Shown here: positions 63,081-64,000 of the stretch, one piece after another | How the letters are laid out: every line of letters starts with the position of its first letter | Numbering within the stretch: position 1 is the stretch's first letter | Source: Cyclobacteriaceae bacterium | GTDB taxonomy: Bacteria; Bacteroidota; Bacteroidia; Cytophagales; Cyclobacteriaceae | Assembly: GCA_019638395.1 (NCBI GenBank) | Contig: JAHBTX010000001.1 | Span: 620,001 to 684,000 of the forward strand | Reading direction: 5' to 3' | DNA: 64,000 nt | Translations under genes and position numbers: made by a program | Notes under the pieces: generated by a model | The model's database searches: none | What the model was told of the DNA's origin: nothing | The model's input: only the letters and a program-made list of their open reading frames with translations

Positions 63081-63985
63081 GTAAGAAGAAAGCCCTGGGG
63101 CGGGGATTAAGTGCGCTGCTGAGCGATACCCCCGAAGATGAAAAATTAGAAGTTGATGTTCCGCATTCCATTACCACAACCAAACAGAATACGGATTCGA
63201 TCAATGAAATTCCGATTGAGTTTATTGAAACCAACCCGTTTCAACCGCGCGAATACTTTGACCAAACCGCTCTGAATGAATTGGCCGAGTCAATAAAAGT
63301 GCACGGTATTATTCAACCGATAACTGTGCGCAGGTTAGCACACAATCAATACCAATTGATTTCAGGTGAACGCAGGTTTCAGGCATCGAAACTGGCGGGA
63401 CTAAAACAAATACCGGCCTACGTGCGCACAGCCAACGACCAGCAAATGCTGGAAATGGCTTTGATCGAAAACATTCAGCGCGAAAACCTTAACCCAATTG
63501 AGATTTCGTTGAGCTACCAACGGTTATTGAGTGAGTGCAATTTAAAGCAGGAAGAACTGGGTGAGCGTGTAGGTAAAAACAGAACAACAGTAACCAACTA
63601 CTTGCGGCTTCTAAAACTTCCACCCGATATTCAGATTGCATTGCGCGATAACAAGATCTCGATGGGACATGCGCGGGCGATCATCAATATCGAAGATCCC
63701 GGTACGCAACTATTCATCTTCAATAAAATTGTTTCTGAAGACCTTTCGGTAAGAAAAGTTGAGGAATTGGCGCGACAGGTTATGAATGGAATTAAACCTA
63801 ATACAACCGCACCAACCTTAAATCCAACTTCGCAACCCAAAGAAATTGTGCAGGTACAGGGTCGATTGTCATCGCACTTTGGCACGAAAGTTAGTGTGAA
63901 GAGCGATGGAAAGAAGGGCGAAATCCGCATTCCGTTCCTTTCCGTAGAAGATCTCAACCGAATTTTAGACATTCTTAAAATCTGA
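63077..63985 (+). CDS. parB: Chromosome-partition protein ParB (Spo0J)
   Basis: The 302-aa protein has a basic N-terminus (KKKALGRGLSALLSD), the CTP-binding box ISGERRFQASKLAG (~100), the NPFQPREYFD segment and a helix-turn-helix (QEELGERVGKNRTTVTNYLR, ~160-180), ending in a dimerisation region. It binds parS and spreads as a CTP-dependent clamp. Confidence 0.96.
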   Translation: MSKKKALGRGLSALLSDTPEDEKLEVDVPHSITTTKQNTDSINEIPIEFIETNPFQPREYFDQTALNELAESIKVHGIIQPITVRRLAHNQYQLISGERRFQASKLAGLKQIPAYVRTANDQQMLEMALIENIQRENLNPIEISLSYQRLLSECNLKQEELGERVGKNRTTVTNYLRLLKLPPDIQIALRDNKISMGHARAIINIEDPGTQLFIFNKIVSEDLSVRKVEELARQVMNGIKPNTTAPTLNPTSQPKEIVQVQGRLSSHFGTKVSVKSDGKKGEIRIPFLSVEDLNRILDILKI

Positions 63986-64000
63986 TGCGTGCATTTGCAC
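63985..64000 (+). CDS. Start of next gene, cut by window edge
   Basis: An ATG overlaps the parB stop (TGATG) and reads M-R-A-F-A to the edge. In many Bacteroidota the gene after parB encodes a DUF5683 membrane protein; only five codons are visible, so identity is not supported beyond position. Confidence 0.35.

Overview
The window is a stretch of chromosome from a member of the Bacteroidota, most likely a Cytophagales-type gliding bacterium. The evidence is type IX secretion (T9SS) cargo with gliding-motility C-terminal domains, PorP/SprF partners, a TamL-type lipoprotein, a 30S protein THX gene, and repeated promoter boxes of the Bacteroidota form TAnnTTTG with an upstream TTTG. No tRNA, rRNA, insertion sequence, prophage or CRISPR array was seen. 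Both edges cut genes.

Layout. 1-6.1 kb (+): the end of a thiolase, a YwqK/MORN-variant protein, a VapBC-like toxin-antitoxin pair, purC, a STAS protein, RNase Z and a queuosine-precursor (DUF165) transporter. 6.1-13.4 kb: a SpoU methyltransferase, a TamL-like Omp85 lipoprotein, a fused E1 alpha/beta 2-oxoacid dehydrogenase, and a membrane histidine kinase with an unusual C-terminal domain. 13.4-21.2 kb (-): a complete trp operon (trpEGDCFBA plus a DAHP synthase) preceded by a small THX gene. Between THX and trpE lies an 18-codon leader peptide with Trp-Trp-Trp and a terminator/antiterminator arrangement, which is a classical attenuator in form. 21.3-25 kb (-): a metallophosphoesterase/outer-membrane-barrel fusion with a CotH-kinase-like motif in the middle. 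25-27.5 kb: an HD-domain protein with a Pycsar-effector-like membrane domain, tail to tail with a membrane class III nucleotidyl cyclase whose substrate-recognition residues are not the canonical ones. 27.7-32.4 kb: small conserved proteins, a GNAT acetyltransferase, the SRP RNA gene, an OLD-like AAA ATPase translationally coupled to a transaldolase-family aldolase, and an FtsE-type ATPase. 32.6-36 kb (-): a putative anti-sigma factor, an ECF sigma factor, a TPR protein and a CCA-adding enzyme. 36-58.4 kb (-): two tandem modules, each a PorP/SprF gene plus a T9SS type-B cargo gene. One cargo is 1,239 aa; the other is about 5,500 aa and carries 17 near-identical repeats of about 104 aa. 58.6-64 kb (+): pyrG, yidC, parA, parB and the first codons of another gene.

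How the parts work together. The trp block makes tryptophan from chorismate, and its terminal DAHP synthase gene ties entry to the shikimate pathway to the same transcript. The secretion block probably exports and anchors adhesin-like giants on the cell surface. The parAB genes sit behind a promoter with parS-like half-sites and a DnaA-box-like word, which hints at proximity to the origin. The cyclase/HD-PycTM pair and the isolated OLD-like ATPase are the best candidates for signalling or defence functions; both assignments are inference.
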